Counted from the stretch's first letter, positions 7,191 to 18,118 are shown. The stretch: 64,000 bases of DNA from Pseudomonas sp. Tri1 (GCF_017968885.1 NZ_CP072913.1:5062501-5126500), one strand, 5' to 3'. Numbers and translations are program-made. The notes: a model not told the origin generated them from the sequence alone.

Positions 7191-10100
7191 TCACCCAACT
7201 GAACTGACCTGGGTCAAGCGGCCCAAGGCATCGTAGTCCAAAAGGCGCCCCTCTTCGTCCAGGGTCATGTGACCGTCAGCGTCATATTCAAGCAATACTT
7301 CGGCAGGGTATCCGGCGACGCCCGCATTGGTCACTTTGCGCAGTTGTGTGCGATCCGTTGCGTCGTAGGTATAGATGGCAACGTTAGTGCCTTCAGGAGA
7401 TGTGGTGCTCACACGAGTCAGGTTATCTATCGCATCGAATCTGAATAACTGACTGATAATGGTCTTACCGTAAGGATCCACTGGCGGCTCGCTGCCCTCA
7501 CAGGTGTAGAGCACCAGCCGCCCGCGCGGATCGTATTCGTAAGTTTCCCTGCGCAACAACGTTTCCCCTTGGTACAGGGTTCGCTCGGTCAGTGCATCAA
7601 CTGCGTTATAGACCTGAGTCAGTTGCTGTTCGATACCGTCAAGATCAAAGTCACGCTGTATTTCACGACCCATTCCGTCGTAAAGCAGGCCAATGGTCAC
7701 GCGCTGCCCACTGGTGCTGTCCTGAGTACTGATGGAACTGAGCTGCCCGAGGCCATCATACGTAAAATCCGAGGACAGAATATCTGGACCAGATCGCTCC
7801 AAGCAGGTTCGCTCCAGACGGTTCGCCTTGTCGTAGGTGTATGACTGAGTTTGCTCAAGTACATCGGTATAGCTCAATAAAAGACCTAGCCGACTGTGCT
7901 TATAGTGCATTTCATAGTTATTTCCCTCCTGCACTCGCGTCTCGCTTTTCATTTCACCGGTCGTGAAATACTCACGCGAGAGTTCCAGCCCCCTTCCTTG
8001 CAACTGAGAAGTCGAGCGTTTTTACGGTCACGTACATATTCAGCCGTGATATCACCTGGTAAACGTCGTTGACTGGGTTCCTCACCTAACTGAGGTTGGT
8101 ACACATAGGTAATCAGTTGATTGCTAGCGGTAGTCAAGGTCGCCGGTTGAGTTTGTCCAGGGTTGTAGGTGAAACATTGCTTTCGCCCCCCCGTAATCGA
8201 TTCGACCATGCGTCCCAATCCATCGAAAACCTGTTGGCCCAATTCAATACCGTCAACACTTATTTCTGTCGGCAGGTCTTCCGAACTGTGCGATGCATAG
8301 CTGCGTCGAACCGTAGCACCACCGGGAAGGACGGTAGTGACCATACGGTCAAAAGCATCGTAGCTGTATTCGGTGGTTGCATCGCGTGCATCGGTTTCGC
8401 TGATCGTCCTCCCGAGCCCGTCATAGCCGTATCGATGCCGACTGATCAATGTTCCGTCAGTTTCGAAGCGTTCAACATGGTCAGGCTTCTCCAGCAAATT
8501 CAGGTAGGTCAATGTTTTACCGCTGACCTTCGCATCAACACCCGTTCCTTCCCGCCAGCCGGTCTGGATAGGGCCCTTCCATTGTGCCGAACCCATCGGG
8601 TTCGTTTCTTCGTAGACCTTGATACCGTCCGGCCCGGTGACGCTGCGCTGCATCCCCCATCCGTCGTATTCATAGCTGGAGGTCAAGGCCACCTGTTGCG
8701 CGTCCCGCCAGTCGTATTGAGTTTCCTCAATCAAGTTTCCCAACGTGTCATAACTTGCCGAGTAAGTCTGACGGTACTCTTCGGCACGCAAAGGATCGTC
8801 GGCATCCTGACGTTCTTCATACACCGGGCGATTGAGTCCATCGACACGCGTTAGGGTCTTCACGCCCTTGACGTCGGTCACTAATTGCTCGGCCCGCTGT
8901 CCATCCAGCGCAGTCAAAAGGTATGAATAATGACGTGTAGCCTCGAAATCCGGCTCGTCCGGGGCGACAGTTTCAGTCACTACGCGAGTCAGAGCGTCGT
9001 ACGTGTAGCGAATTCTCACTTCATTGTCGTCGCGCGTCAGCAGCGGTTGACCGTGAAGCAGGGAGTCTTCACTGACCGTCGTTTTGCGGACTTCGAAACC
9101 GGGCTTGTCATCGTAGCCGATGAAGGTTTCGGTGGTCTCCAAAACGGTTTCCCCAGCCAGTACGCTCGGCAGTTTGTCGTATTCGTACAGGATCCTGCTG
9201 GTGGTGCCGTTGAGGGTGGTTTCCTGGCTGGCCACTCGGCCGTGCAAAAACACGTTGCCCGGTAATTCGTGGTAACTGCGCAAAGTCTGTTGCAAGGTTG
9301 TTTCGTCATTGCCTTCAACTTGCAACAGGGTTTCGCATTCAACCGCCAGCCAGTCGTCTACTTCACTGCCGGTCAGCGGCTTGTGTGCCGTGTAGCGCAG
9401 GCGGGTGCGCAGCGTCGGCGCGCCGGGCTCGCCCTCGGGCGAAGGGATCACCGTGGTGTCTTTCAGGTTGCGTTGGAAACGGTCCGGCGGGCAGCCGTCC
9501 TCGCCATTCTTGGCGTAGTAGGTGTAGACGGTCTTGATGCCGCTGGGCTCGACCTGTTCGGTCTGGTTGCCATGCTCATCGTAAGCGCTGCGGGTGATTT
9601 CGGCGCGGTATTGGGTCGCGTCGTTGTCCAATTCCCAACTGGTGGTGACCTCCTTGGGAAACTGGAACTGCGGGACTTGGCGCTCGAAAGCCACATCCTC
9701 GGCGTAATACTGAGTCTTGACGCGCTTGATGCAGTGTTCCTGCGTGGTTTTTTCTTCCGTCAGCAGGTGAAAGCGGTTGTAGCGGCGTTCGACCTGGCGC
9801 ACCACCTGCCCGCCGACCATCAGGCTGGCGGTGCTGCCGTATTCATAGCTGGCATCGAGTTTGTACAGCGGGTCCATCCCGTCTTCCCAACTGACGGTTT
9901 CACCGGCGCCGAGAAAGTTACGGCCGGTGTAGCTGAAGACCATGTCGATCATCGTTTCATCGGCGTTCGATTGGCCGAAATCCGGGTAATTGCGATGGCG
10001 GGTGACCCGAGGCAGGTTGGCCCGCACGACGCCGCCCGGATAGGGATGGCCGGTGTCGGCGTACTCAATGGTTTCACAACCACCCACCGGGGTCTTGACC

Positions 10101-10837
10101 TCGTGTAGGCACAAAATGTTGCGGATCGGTCCGTTGCCATAGCCAAAACGCCAGGAACCCTTGTCAGGGGTGGGCAACACAATTTCCGTGACCCAACCGC
10201 TGGCGTTGAGCTTCATTTCATAGCGCGCCAGCGCCGCGCTGCCAGGGCCTTCGGGGCGCACGAGAATTTCCACCCACTCATCGCCGGCATGACGGTTAAT
10301 GCGCAGCAGCTCGCCTTGGGCGTCGTTGATGCTTTGCAGGCATTGTCCGCCCCGGAACGATGTATAGGCCAGCGTGAGGCTGTGACCGGCCGGCGACTTG
10401 AGGCTCACGGGCAAGGCGACCCGGGTAAGAACGCCGCCGACCTGGAGTTCCTCGACCATTCCGGACTTGTGCACGACGCGATAGCGGTCGTTGTCCAGCT
10501 TCTCGAAGTGGAAGCTGTCGAGTTTCTTTTCCTTGATGTCGGGGGTGGGACCGCTGCCGGTCACCTTGAAAGTCTCCCCGGTACTCAAGGCCAGGATGCT
10601 GTCTCTGGGCGTGAACTGAGTCAGGTTCAGGTTCCAGCCGACCCCGAAGCCGGAGTCCAGGATGTTGATCGGACTGAAGGTCAGGTTCAGCGGGAACGCC
10701 GGGCCGTTGAGCCAGTTGCTCTGGACTTCGGGCAAGTCGATGGAAACGGTGTATTGCCCGGTGCGGGGGTCGACGCCGCTTTGTAGATAACTCATGAAAC
10801 CGAATGCCTGGGAGTGCACGACACTGGAAGTAGTCAT
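7191..10837 (-). pseudogene. RHS1: frameshifted, C-terminally incomplete RHS/YD-repeat protein
   Basis: Two overlapping frames (10837-7949, 962 residues; 8003-7191, 270 residues) together make one RHS protein of about 1200 residues. The shift lies between about 7975 and 8003. Both frames align with the intact RHS2 at 18820, and residues ~18-570 are almost identical to it. YD repeats such as YTYDALTR and YSYDAFDRM fill the middle. The protein stops at LGRLTQVSSVG, just before the conserved RHS core end and the variable tip, so no toxin region is present. AGGAAG precedes the ATG. The shift could be a sequencing error, but the missing core end cannot be explained that way. Confidence 0.85.
9128..10785 (-). 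repeat. 1658-bp inverted repeat, left arm
   Basis: This segment of RHS1 is the reverse complement of 18872-20529 with no length difference. I saw only a few substitutions by eye (a silent GAC/GAT codon, Val/Ile, Glu/Lys). Identity ends sharply at both borders: the flanking coding sequence is related but clearly diverged. That pattern points to recent gene conversion or inversion. Confidence 0.9.
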
Positions 10838-10975
10838 GTTTTGTCTTCCTCGTAAATAAGGCTATCGACGTTTCTAGATACCCGAAAGAAAGCATCGGAA
10901 TATCCGGATCACACGGTAACTACATCGAACAGTCAATCCAGAACAAACAATCCGAAAACATAACACTACGCCTTG

Positions 10976-13873
10976 TCATCTTCGGCTCAGCACCAACTTA
11001 TTACGGCTATCCTCTTCGGATGGCGAGTCAAAACCAATTGCCAGGGAGTGGCGATTTCCTTCTTCATCGAGCAACACAATATGGATACCGGGATCCAGAT
11101 GCTGACGGTACAGCTTTCGCTTGTCGCCATTTGCCAGCCCGTCATACCAATACGTCATGTCGTCCGTTCGATGCATGCTGATAATCAACTCACCCTGCGC
11201 TGGTCCTCCACCGTCAAATGAAGTCTTGAGATTTTTTTGACGGATTCTCATCAACCCCCACAAATAGGGATCAAAGGACAACCCCTCAGGACTTGGACTG
11301 TCGGCATTTTCAAAATTAGCCGAATTGAAGGCATAGCCGGTATAGCTAAAGAATGTCTCGTCGACCAACTCACTTTCCCACCGCACAGTCGAAATATTGT
11401 TTTCGATGTACAAAGTGCTAAAGAGAACGGGATCGATACCCCGCCGCAAATAACTCAAATACCAGTAATCAATGGATTGACGATAATAGCTGAAATAATC
11501 CCACTCAGGATTCGTTTGGCTGGGCGGTGCATCGTGCCCATCTGCATCCTTCCATTTACGCACACGATTGAACTCATAATGGGACAGTGGAGGGGTCGTC
11601 GGCCGGATACCCTGCACTTCCACCTCATGATTTTCAGTTCTCTCATCGTTGGAGTTCTGAGTACCATAAGGCGAATCAAATTGCGCATAGAAGGTCCTGC
11701 TACCTTCTTGCGCAAGACATATATAAAGCTCGCGATAACGTACACCATTATTTTTTGGCATCGGCGGCGGCAATGGATAAGTTCGCGCCGCAGTGGGCGA
11801 AAAAAACCTGAAGCGGTTTCTAGTTTTGCTGGCAGCCCAAGGTGTATGACTGCCGTATTCAATGCCTTCCTGGCCCACAGCTATGAATGGAATTGGAACA
11901 TTCGTAATTTTATCGACCAACCTGAGCGTAGCCAGTTCAGCATCGCTCACGGGGATGTATTGCTGCGTTCCACCTACGGTGACTGATTTCGTTGCGATGG
12001 TAACGATAATGGGAATTTGCTGAAAACCATTACTGAAACAACTGTCCAAGCCATTATTGACGGCGATGGTAAACTCACTAAGTTCCAGCCAACGCGGCTC
12101 TGGTTGTACTTGTTCGGAAAGCTGGATAATGCTGAACCCGCTTGCCCTGGCTTGACCATTCACCAGATAAGAACATCTCACCACACTGATTCGGGACGTG
12201 GGCTGGGCGGGAGGTGTGTAGACCCCATTTTCATCCACGTCTCCCTCACCGATAACGCCCCATCGAACGTCATCTTCAGGCTCCAAATCGGCGTACAACC
12301 GAATCGGATCGCTTGCGGTTATCGCCGCAACATAGGGTGGGTCGACCGGCAGCGTGTGCGCCGCTTTCATCAACACGACTGTTGCTTCAATCGTCTCGTT
12401 GAACTGCGGATCGGTTACCCTGATTCTCTGCAAGGCTAACGGTTCGATCAGGCTGGCAGGTGGTGTATAGATCGCATGATAATTATCAACGACCTCAAGC
12501 GTGCCCTCCTCCGGTGAAAGCGTCGGCCATCGCAAGCTCCCACTGCCCAAGGTCGTCACGGTAATCTCGACGGGCGTGGAGTTACTCCCAACACCACGCA
12601 CGCACACCCTTGGCGAAATGTTCATGGTTTCGAAAACACCGAGCACCAAGGCCGAACTCTTCTGGAGCTTCCCGCCTTTCATGTACTGTGCCGTCACCAC
12701 GACTGGCTGTTGTTCTCTACCCATTCGTATTGGATCTGGCGCGGTATAGACCCCGCCCGTAGCGGTAATCGTACCCACCGAAAACGGGCTAAAAGGGTTG
12801 CTGACACTCCACTGAGCGCTAATGCTCGACCCGTTGCTCTTACGTGCAACAAATGTCTGAGGCAGGCCACCACTCTTCAAGCTGATGAACGCTGGTTCGA
12901 CGCTCACTGTTTCGGACGTTGGCTCAATATTACCCAACACCAATAAATCATGAGGCGTATGTCGTCCGTTATTACTTTCGATGAAAAAGTTGTCGCTTGG
13001 AAAAAGCAGATTCTTCAACACATCAAGCTGTACATCGTCGAGCAGCTCGATCCATTCGCTGTTCAGCACCAGTGCAGCCGAATAAAGACTCCGCCCGCCT
13101 GCCTTGTCGTCCGGAATCAGATAGGGGAAGTCACTGCCCTCAATCGGAAGCCCGTCCCCGTTTTCATCATGGATTTTCAGGCGAATGAATAGCACCACCG
13201 CACCATCCTCCGGATTATCGGAGGCGGGGGCTTTCTGCGTCCGAATGTAGAATCCGGTCGGGCTCAAAGGGTTATAGCCACTGAAGTCAAACAACCCCAG
13301 CTCAAAAACCCGTTGATCCTGCGGTAATACCGCCAAGCGGCTTTGGATTAACGCCGCTACGGGCTTGTCGACCCCGGGCATTCCCCCGAGATTACACGTC
13401 ATCGACAGATCGCTCGCCACATCCAGTGTCACCCGTCCCCGCTTATCCACTTCACCTTCAATCTGGTTCAGGCTCAGCTTCATCTGAATGTGGTAGCCCA
13501 TCGCTTCGGTAATATTGAAACTGGACAGCAAGCGGACCGCGCCCCCGCCGACCGGATGACTCCTGGCGGTATAACTGCCGCCTACGATGTTCATGGTTAA
13601 CGTCACCCTGGACTGATTCAGCGAAGCCGACTCGAATGACAACACCGGCTTACCCAGTAATAGCCCGTCCAATGTCATGGACTCCGTTCGATCATCCAGA
13701 TAGGCCACACCACTGATTGGCGGAATGAAGCGTCCTTCGTGCAACCAGGTTAAATATTGCGTTTCCAACAAGCGGTTGAGTTGTTCCCGACCAAAAGCGA
13801 CGATCGCTCCCCAACCGTAAGTGATCGAGCGTCCGCGCATTTTATTCAACAGACTTTCCAGTGAATTCGACAT
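10976..13873 (-). CDS. P47-like (TULIP-type) protein B with Ig-like repeats
   Basis: A 965-residue protein without a signal peptide. Residues ~1-320 resemble paralogue A next door: YGWGAIVAFG near the start, LTMNIVGGSY, FYIRTQ, GAVVLFIRL, YLIPDD and VLKNLLFPSDN. I recall a similar pattern from the P47/OrfX proteins of botulinum neurotoxin clusters, which have TULIP folds; this is unconfirmed. About 190 residues present in A (its ~280-465) are missing here. Residues ~320-630 hold three or so bacterial Ig-like domains with GxYTPP/GVYTAP motifs. The last ~330 residues are unrecognised. The start at 13873 has GGAG seven bases upstream. RHS1 follows after 138 bp. Confidence 0.7.
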   Translation of the reverse strand: MSNSLESLLNKMRGRSITYGWGAIVAFGREQLNRLLETQYLTWLHEGRFIPPISGVAYLDDRTESMTLDGLLLGKPVLSFESASLNQSRVTLTMNIVGGSYTARSHPVGGGAVRLLSSFNITEAMGYHIQMKLSLNQIEGEVDKRGRVTLDVASDLSMTCNLGGMPGVDKPVAALIQSRLAVLPQDQRVFELGLFDFSGYNPLSPTGFYIRTQKAPASDNPEDGAVVLFIRLKIHDENGDGLPIEGSDFPYLIPDDKAGGRSLYSAALVLNSEWIELLDDVQLDVLKNLLFPSDNFFIESNNGRHTPHDLLVLGNIEPTSETVSVEPAFISLKSGGLPQTFVARKSNGSSISAQWSVSNPFSPFSVGTITATGGVYTAPDPIRMGREQQPVVVTAQYMKGGKLQKSSALVLGVFETMNISPRVCVRGVGSNSTPVEITVTTLGSGSLRWPTLSPEEGTLEVVDNYHAIYTPPASLIEPLALQRIRVTDPQFNETIEATVVLMKAAHTLPVDPPYVAAITASDPIRLYADLEPEDDVRWGVIGEGDVDENGVYTPPAQPTSRISVVRCSYLVNGQARASGFSIIQLSEQVQPEPRWLELSEFTIAVNNGLDSCFSNGFQQIPIIVTIATKSVTVGGTQQYIPVSDAELATLRLVDKITNVPIPFIAVGQEGIEYGSHTPWAASKTRNRFRFFSPTAARTYPLPPPMPKNNGVRYRELYICLAQEGSRTFYAQFDSPYGTQNSNDERTENHEVEVQGIRPTTPPLSHYEFNRVRKWKDADGHDAPPSQTNPEWDYFSYYRQSIDYWYLSYLRRGIDPVLFSTLYIENNISTVRWESELVDETFFSYTGYAFNSANFENADSPSPEGLSFDPYLWGLMRIRQKNLKTSFDGGGPAQGELIISMHRTDDMTYWYDGLANGDKRKLYRQHLDPGIHIVLLDEEGNRHSLAIGFDSPSEEDSRNKLVLSRR

Positions 13874-13909
13874 GATCATTCTCCAGCCATTAGCGTGAGT
13901 GCCAGGAAC

Positions 13910-16306
13910 TTACTGGTCATCGGCACAGAACATCTGGATCGTTTCGGGCACACTGAACAGCGGCAACGGCAGGACAATGTAGCCATCATCCGAAGCTCCA
14001 CCCGGCCTCGCGGGAGGCGCCAGGACGGTAACGACCACAAACTTGTCCGGTCCTGCTGGATTCAAGGTCAGCAAACCGGTAACGGCATCGATTTGCGCAG
14101 AGCCACCGCCCAGCAACACCTGCCATGTCTCGCCCCAGTCACCGGGGTTGATGGGACCGTCCTCGCCCATGATCGACAACTGGAGCTGGTTTTCCGGCAA
14201 AACGGCGGCTTCGTTGATTGCCACTTCAAGCAGCGCTGTTCGATGCAACACCAGCACGCTGGTTTTCTCGCTCACGCTGGTCCGGGGGTTGGTCACCACA
14301 ATCGTGTCGACGGTAGGCGGCGATTTGGCGATCGGCGGCCCCGGCACATAGCTGTGGTCCTTGCCGTCGGCGGGATTGGGTCTTACCACCGCACCGGAGT
14401 CCGGATCCTCCATGGACCAAATCAGCGCCCCGCCGTCCGCGGCACCGGCCGATACGTCGTGGGCCAGGGAGTCCCCGGCCGTCGCGATCATGATCAGCGG
14501 GTTGATGGCCATGCTCCGGCTCGTGATACTCACCAGCGCCGAGCTGATGTGGGTGCCGTCGGTGGCAGTGATCACCACCCGGATGGAACTGCGGGGCATC
14601 TCGGCGGCGGTGGGCGGGGTGTATAGGCCCGCGTTGGTGATGCGGCCCTTGGGAACGGTTTCGCCGAGGATATTGCGCACGGACCACGTTAGGTTGTCGC
14701 GACGCGGTTCGGTATGGAACTGCCGCGCGACCGTGTGGGGGATGATCGGCTCAAGGTCGGTGATGCTGAAGGCGGTTTGTGTGGGGCCGACCTGGCCGAA
14801 CAGCGCCCAATCAGTTGGCGTGTGAACGCTTTGAAGGCTGATCGAATTCTCGCCACGGAATAGTAGACTATTAAGCGTAAATACATTGAGAACGGGTAAT
14901 GTTGAGATAAATCTCTCATAGGCTGCATCAATGGTCGACACTATTTTATTTTTAAAAATGCCAAGGAGCACCTCATGCGACTCAGCGGTTTTAAAAAAAC
15001 TCTCCAACTCAGGCGAGGGATTTACTGTGTAGTGATCTACAAGCTGCTTTTCTCGCTTTCTAAAAACCAGATTCCCGCCCTCAATCAAAAGCTCAAAGCC
15101 TAGGGATGTCTGGTAACCAAAATGAACTTGCCCCGGCACATTGAGCATCGACTCCATATACCGGCGAAGAGTGACTGATTGCGACTTAAAGCCAACCACG
15201 GCCAAGCCACAATACTGTATAGCAGACCCGGTCCACATAACATAGCCGGGTGTCACGAAGGAGAAATACGTCGAAATATCTCCCCTATCAGCAAAAAAAT
15301 CCAGCTCAAGATACGGAATTTCCATATCGCACAAAGAGTTACTCTCCACGCCCCAAGGTTCTTTAATCCCTCCCTTAGTTCCCCGAATCCCATAAAAAAT
15401 CTCATCCTGCATGATATCTCTGTATGCAAACTCCGGCATTTGGTTAACTTTTTTCAGCCCCTCACCCATCACCTGTTCTTTGACCATGTCGCACCCGAGC
15501 AATACCGTAACAGTATGTCCCTCTGGCAACAGATACTTCAGGTCGGCATTGTCGATAGGAGCAGTACCGTTGGCTTCTCCTTCCATCGCGACAAATAACA
15601 GTACCGCGCCTTCACCTTCGTCTTCATTAGCCAATAGCCTCGTACCCGAACCCTGTTTGTTATGGGTACGGATAATGAACTTCGAAGGCTTTAGAAACTG
15701 ATTCGGTTCAAATCGCAAATCGTTCAGCACGAAAATTTTCTGCTCTGGCGGCAACCCTCTGAAATGCGTCTTGAAGCGTTCTCCTGCGACTCGCTGCAGA
15801 TGCTCGGACGGCATGTCGATCAACCGATAATTGCTGCCTTCCGAAATATCGAGTTCCACCCGCCCAGCCGAACTCACCGAACCAGTGCTCGCCATCAGAT
15901 CAATGTCAAACTTAAGCCCTGGCCCATCCAATACATCTTTCTCGGATATTCTGGTGAGCGACCATTGTTGGGCGCCCTCAAATTTAGTGAATGACAGATG
16001 AGTGCCACCGACCTCTTTCATCGTTAACTTTGCTGAAGAACTCTGCAAATTTGAACCCACAAATGAAAGCCGCGGTGCGTCCATCTGGTAGTTATGCAAA
16101 AAATCCTTATGCGTCGGCGTCGTATTGTCCCGTATCTCCTCGGTGATCGGCTGCATATAATCACCGGTTCCGAAGCGGGTAATGTACTCCTGCATCAAGA
16201 CCTTATTGGTCTCACTGCGCCCATAGGCCAGAACCGCCCCCCAGCCTAATGTACGGGGTTTTACCTCAAGCCAGTCCAACAGTGCGTCTACAGAATTGAT
16301 TTCCAT
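13910..16306 (-). CDS. P47-like (TULIP-type) protein A with Ig-like tail
   Basis: A 798-residue protein without a signal peptide. Motifs include LGWGAVLAYGR (20-30), LTMKEVGG (94-101), LKFDIDL (131-137), FIIRT (210-214), GAVLLFVAMEG (233-243), YLLPEG (258-263) and LNVFTLNSLLF (473-483), followed by a tract similar to the TPHDLLVLG of paralogue B. The layout resembles P47/OrfX proteins, a TULIP-fold family possibly binding lipids or other proteins; this is an inference. Residues ~520-798 carry Ig-like modules (GRITNAGLYTPP). The middle third is visibly more AT-rich than both ends, so the gene is mosaic. GAGAGGG precedes the ATG, and gaps to its neighbours are 36 and 45 bp. Confidence 0.7.
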   Translation of the reverse strand: MEINSVDALLDWLEVKPRTLGWGAVLAYGRSETNKVLMQEYITRFGTGDYMQPITEEIRDNTTPTHKDFLHNYQMDAPRLSFVGSNLQSSSAKLTMKEVGGTHLSFTKFEGAQQWSLTRISEKDVLDGPGLKFDIDLMASTGSVSSAGRVELDISEGSNYRLIDMPSEHLQRVAGERFKTHFRGLPPEQKIFVLNDLRFEPNQFLKPSKFIIRTHNKQGSGTRLLANEDEGEGAVLLFVAMEGEANGTAPIDNADLKYLLPEGHTVTVLLGCDMVKEQVMGEGLKKVNQMPEFAYRDIMQDEIFYGIRGTKGGIKEPWGVESNSLCDMEIPYLELDFFADRGDISTYFSFVTPGYVMWTGSAIQYCGLAVVGFKSQSVTLRRYMESMLNVPGQVHFGYQTSLGFELLIEGGNLVFRKREKQLVDHYTVNPSPELESFFKTAESHEVLLGIFKNKIVSTIDAAYERFISTLPVLNVFTLNSLLFRGENSISLQSVHTPTDWALFGQVGPTQTAFSITDLEPIIPHTVARQFHTEPRRDNLTWSVRNILGETVPKGRITNAGLYTPPTAAEMPRSSIRVVITATDGTHISSALVSITSRSMAINPLIMIATAGDSLAHDVSAGAADGGALIWSMEDPDSGAVVRPNPADGKDHSYVPGPPIAKSPPTVDTIVVTNPRTSVSEKTSVLVLHRTALLEVAINEAAVLPENQLQLSIMGEDGPINPGDWGETWQVLLGGGSAQIDAVTGLLTLNPAGPDKFVVVTVLAPPARPGGASDDGYIVLPLPLFSVPETIQMFCADDQ

Positions 16307-16351
16307 GACAAAACCCTCTCACTGAACAGGATCGGCGACTGAGATTCTGAT

Positions 16352-18118
16352 TTAGCGAACCAGCGTCACCGTGGTATTTCTAAAGGGCGTGAATGTTTCA
16401 CCACCGTCGAAACTGACACGTGCAGTTAGTGAAAAACTTTCACCGTTTTGGAGTTTTTCCAGAAAATCTCTTTTAGGCAGTTTCGCCTCTACCCTTTTGT
16501 TTCGGAATTCGGCCTCTGTGACCGGCTGGGCATTACGAACCGGATAGGATAGTTGGGCTGCGCTGGCTTCCATCGTCAATAATTGCCCTTCTGCCATGAA
16601 TGGCCATGCATCGAACCCCGAAGACTCAATGACCAGGTCTGCACCGCTGAATGGCACGTTGGACAACAACATCTGGTTGCCCGTGATGTGTATGGAGGTC
16701 GTAAACGGATAGCGGGTTTCCGGTAAGGGCGTGATCAACAGGTTGAAATGAACAGAGTCCTCGTCCTCCACCTTGTAGAACACCGGAAAATAGCGGCCTT
16801 GGGCGACCGTCGCCATGTTGGCCGCGATAGCGGTGGCGGGAATATGAAAACGCCTGCCCGAAACAGGCACTGTCGTCGTATAGCGCCCACCGTTTGGATG
16901 CCCCTGCCAATGCACTTCCACTGAGCCGGAGCCGACCTCTGCTGTTTCAGGGATCCTGACATATGCGCCACTGGTACTTGCTTGCAATGTCCCCTGGTTC
17001 TCTGCACCAGGGGTGGCGTCCTCGATAATCGGCGGGGGCAGGTATAACGGCTTGCTAATGTCCAGAAGCAAGGGTTCGGCCGCAAGGGCAGCACCCGCCC
17101 GGGCGTACTGATAAACCACTTTCACCTGGCTATTGCTGTTGGCTGTCAGCCATTGCGGCTCGACATGAAATTCAATGAGTGCGCTGTCCAGGATCGAACG
17201 ATCGACCCGCAGTGCCTTGGTGACACTCTTGATCTTTTCGCTGCCCGTCCAGTACAGCAGTACCCAGTCGTTTTCCTGGATATCTGGATAAACCGGCTCC
17301 ACCTGCAAGGTCAGGCCACTGGGATAATGTCCGGGATTGATCGGGCCCCCGGTGTAGCCCTTGACCGTAATAGTAGGCAACAAGGCAGAGGCGGGTTCGA
17401 CAATATCGATTCTCTGCGGCTCGGACTCACTGACCTGTGCAGATTGACCGGCGTATTGAACGCGGTAGCTGATATCGGCATGTTCACCCGCAATGCCAAC
17501 AATCTCGATATACGGCACGGTGAATGTCAGAGGCTGGCCCAGATGTTCGGCCCTGATTTCCTTGGATTCGCGATACACGGGTTCTGGTAGGCCCTGGAAA
17601 AAGCCTTGCCAACTGAAAATGACCTCATCGGCGATGCTCATGGCCTGGTAGGGTGGTACCACGGCGGTAGCCCCTGCCGAAAGGACGTTTCTGGGATCCA
17701 CCGAGCGCTCGTGAGATTCCTTTATTTGCACAACAGGCAGCTTGCGTTTCCCTACGTAGCACAATATTCGAAGCGATTCCGGCCCTGGGTCATCAGGGTC
17801 ACCAGGTGAGGCCACGGCATAGGAATAAAACACCAGCCCCTGATCCAGTTGCCTGAGCAGATCATGGGGAATGTTCACTGGCATTCCCCGCTCGGGGGTA
17901 TAGCCGCCACTTTCTGTCACATCCACTCGAGAATCGCTGAAGTCGGCCACTTCACCTTGTGCGCCATACCCTAGCCAGTGCGGCCAAAGCACATCGCCGA
18001 TAGTCATACCGGGAAACTTGATATAGGTGAGCAATGGAGCATTGCTCAATTGCTCCAGGTCGATCCAATCACCGGGCTGTAAAGCCGGGATCTCTGGACG
18101 CGGGTTCAAGTCGGCCAT
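16352..18118 (-). CDS. Ig-like repeat protein (first gene of the P47/RHS1 operon)
   Basis: A 588-residue, Pro- and Val-rich beta protein with no signal peptide. The repeats read like bacterial Ig-like sandwiches, with recurring DxVxLxWxG (NDWVLLYWTGSE) and a terminal VSFDGGETFTPF. The same ending, VSFDGGNTW, closes the protein at 23988, so the two are relatives. I use the start at 18118 (MADLNPRPEIP); an upstream in-frame start would add 26 atypical residues. It is the promoter-proximal gene of the minus-strand set. I do not recognise a specific function; a structural or binding role is possible. Confidence 0.7.
   Translation of the reverse strand: MADLNPRPEIPALQPGDWIDLEQLSNAPLLTYIKFPGMTIGDVLWPHWLGYGAQGEVADFSDSRVDVTESGGYTPERGMPVNIPHDLLRQLDQGLVFYSYAVASPGDPDDPGPESLRILCYVGKRKLPVVQIKESHERSVDPRNVLSAGATAVVPPYQAMSIADEVIFSWQGFFQGLPEPVYRESKEIRAEHLGQPLTFTVPYIEIVGIAGEHADISYRVQYAGQSAQVSESEPQRIDIVEPASALLPTITVKGYTGGPINPGHYPSGLTLQVEPVYPDIQENDWVLLYWTGSEKIKSVTKALRVDRSILDSALIEFHVEPQWLTANSNSQVKVVYQYARAGAALAAEPLLLDISKPLYLPPPIIEDATPGAENQGTLQASTSGAYVRIPETAEVGSGSVEVHWQGHPNGGRYTTTVPVSGRRFHIPATAIAANMATVAQGRYFPVFYKVEDEDSVHFNLLITPLPETRYPFTTSIHITGNQMLLSNVPFSGADLVIESSGFDAWPFMAEGQLLTMEASAAQLSYPVRNAQPVTEAEFRNKRVEAKLPKRDFLEKLQNGESFSLTARVSFDGGETFTPFRNTTVTLVR

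Noticed and set aside
7975..8003. Programmed frameshifting in RHS1
   Set aside because: No classical slippery heptamer with a downstream structure was recognised, and RHS1 also lacks its core end. Decay or error is simpler.
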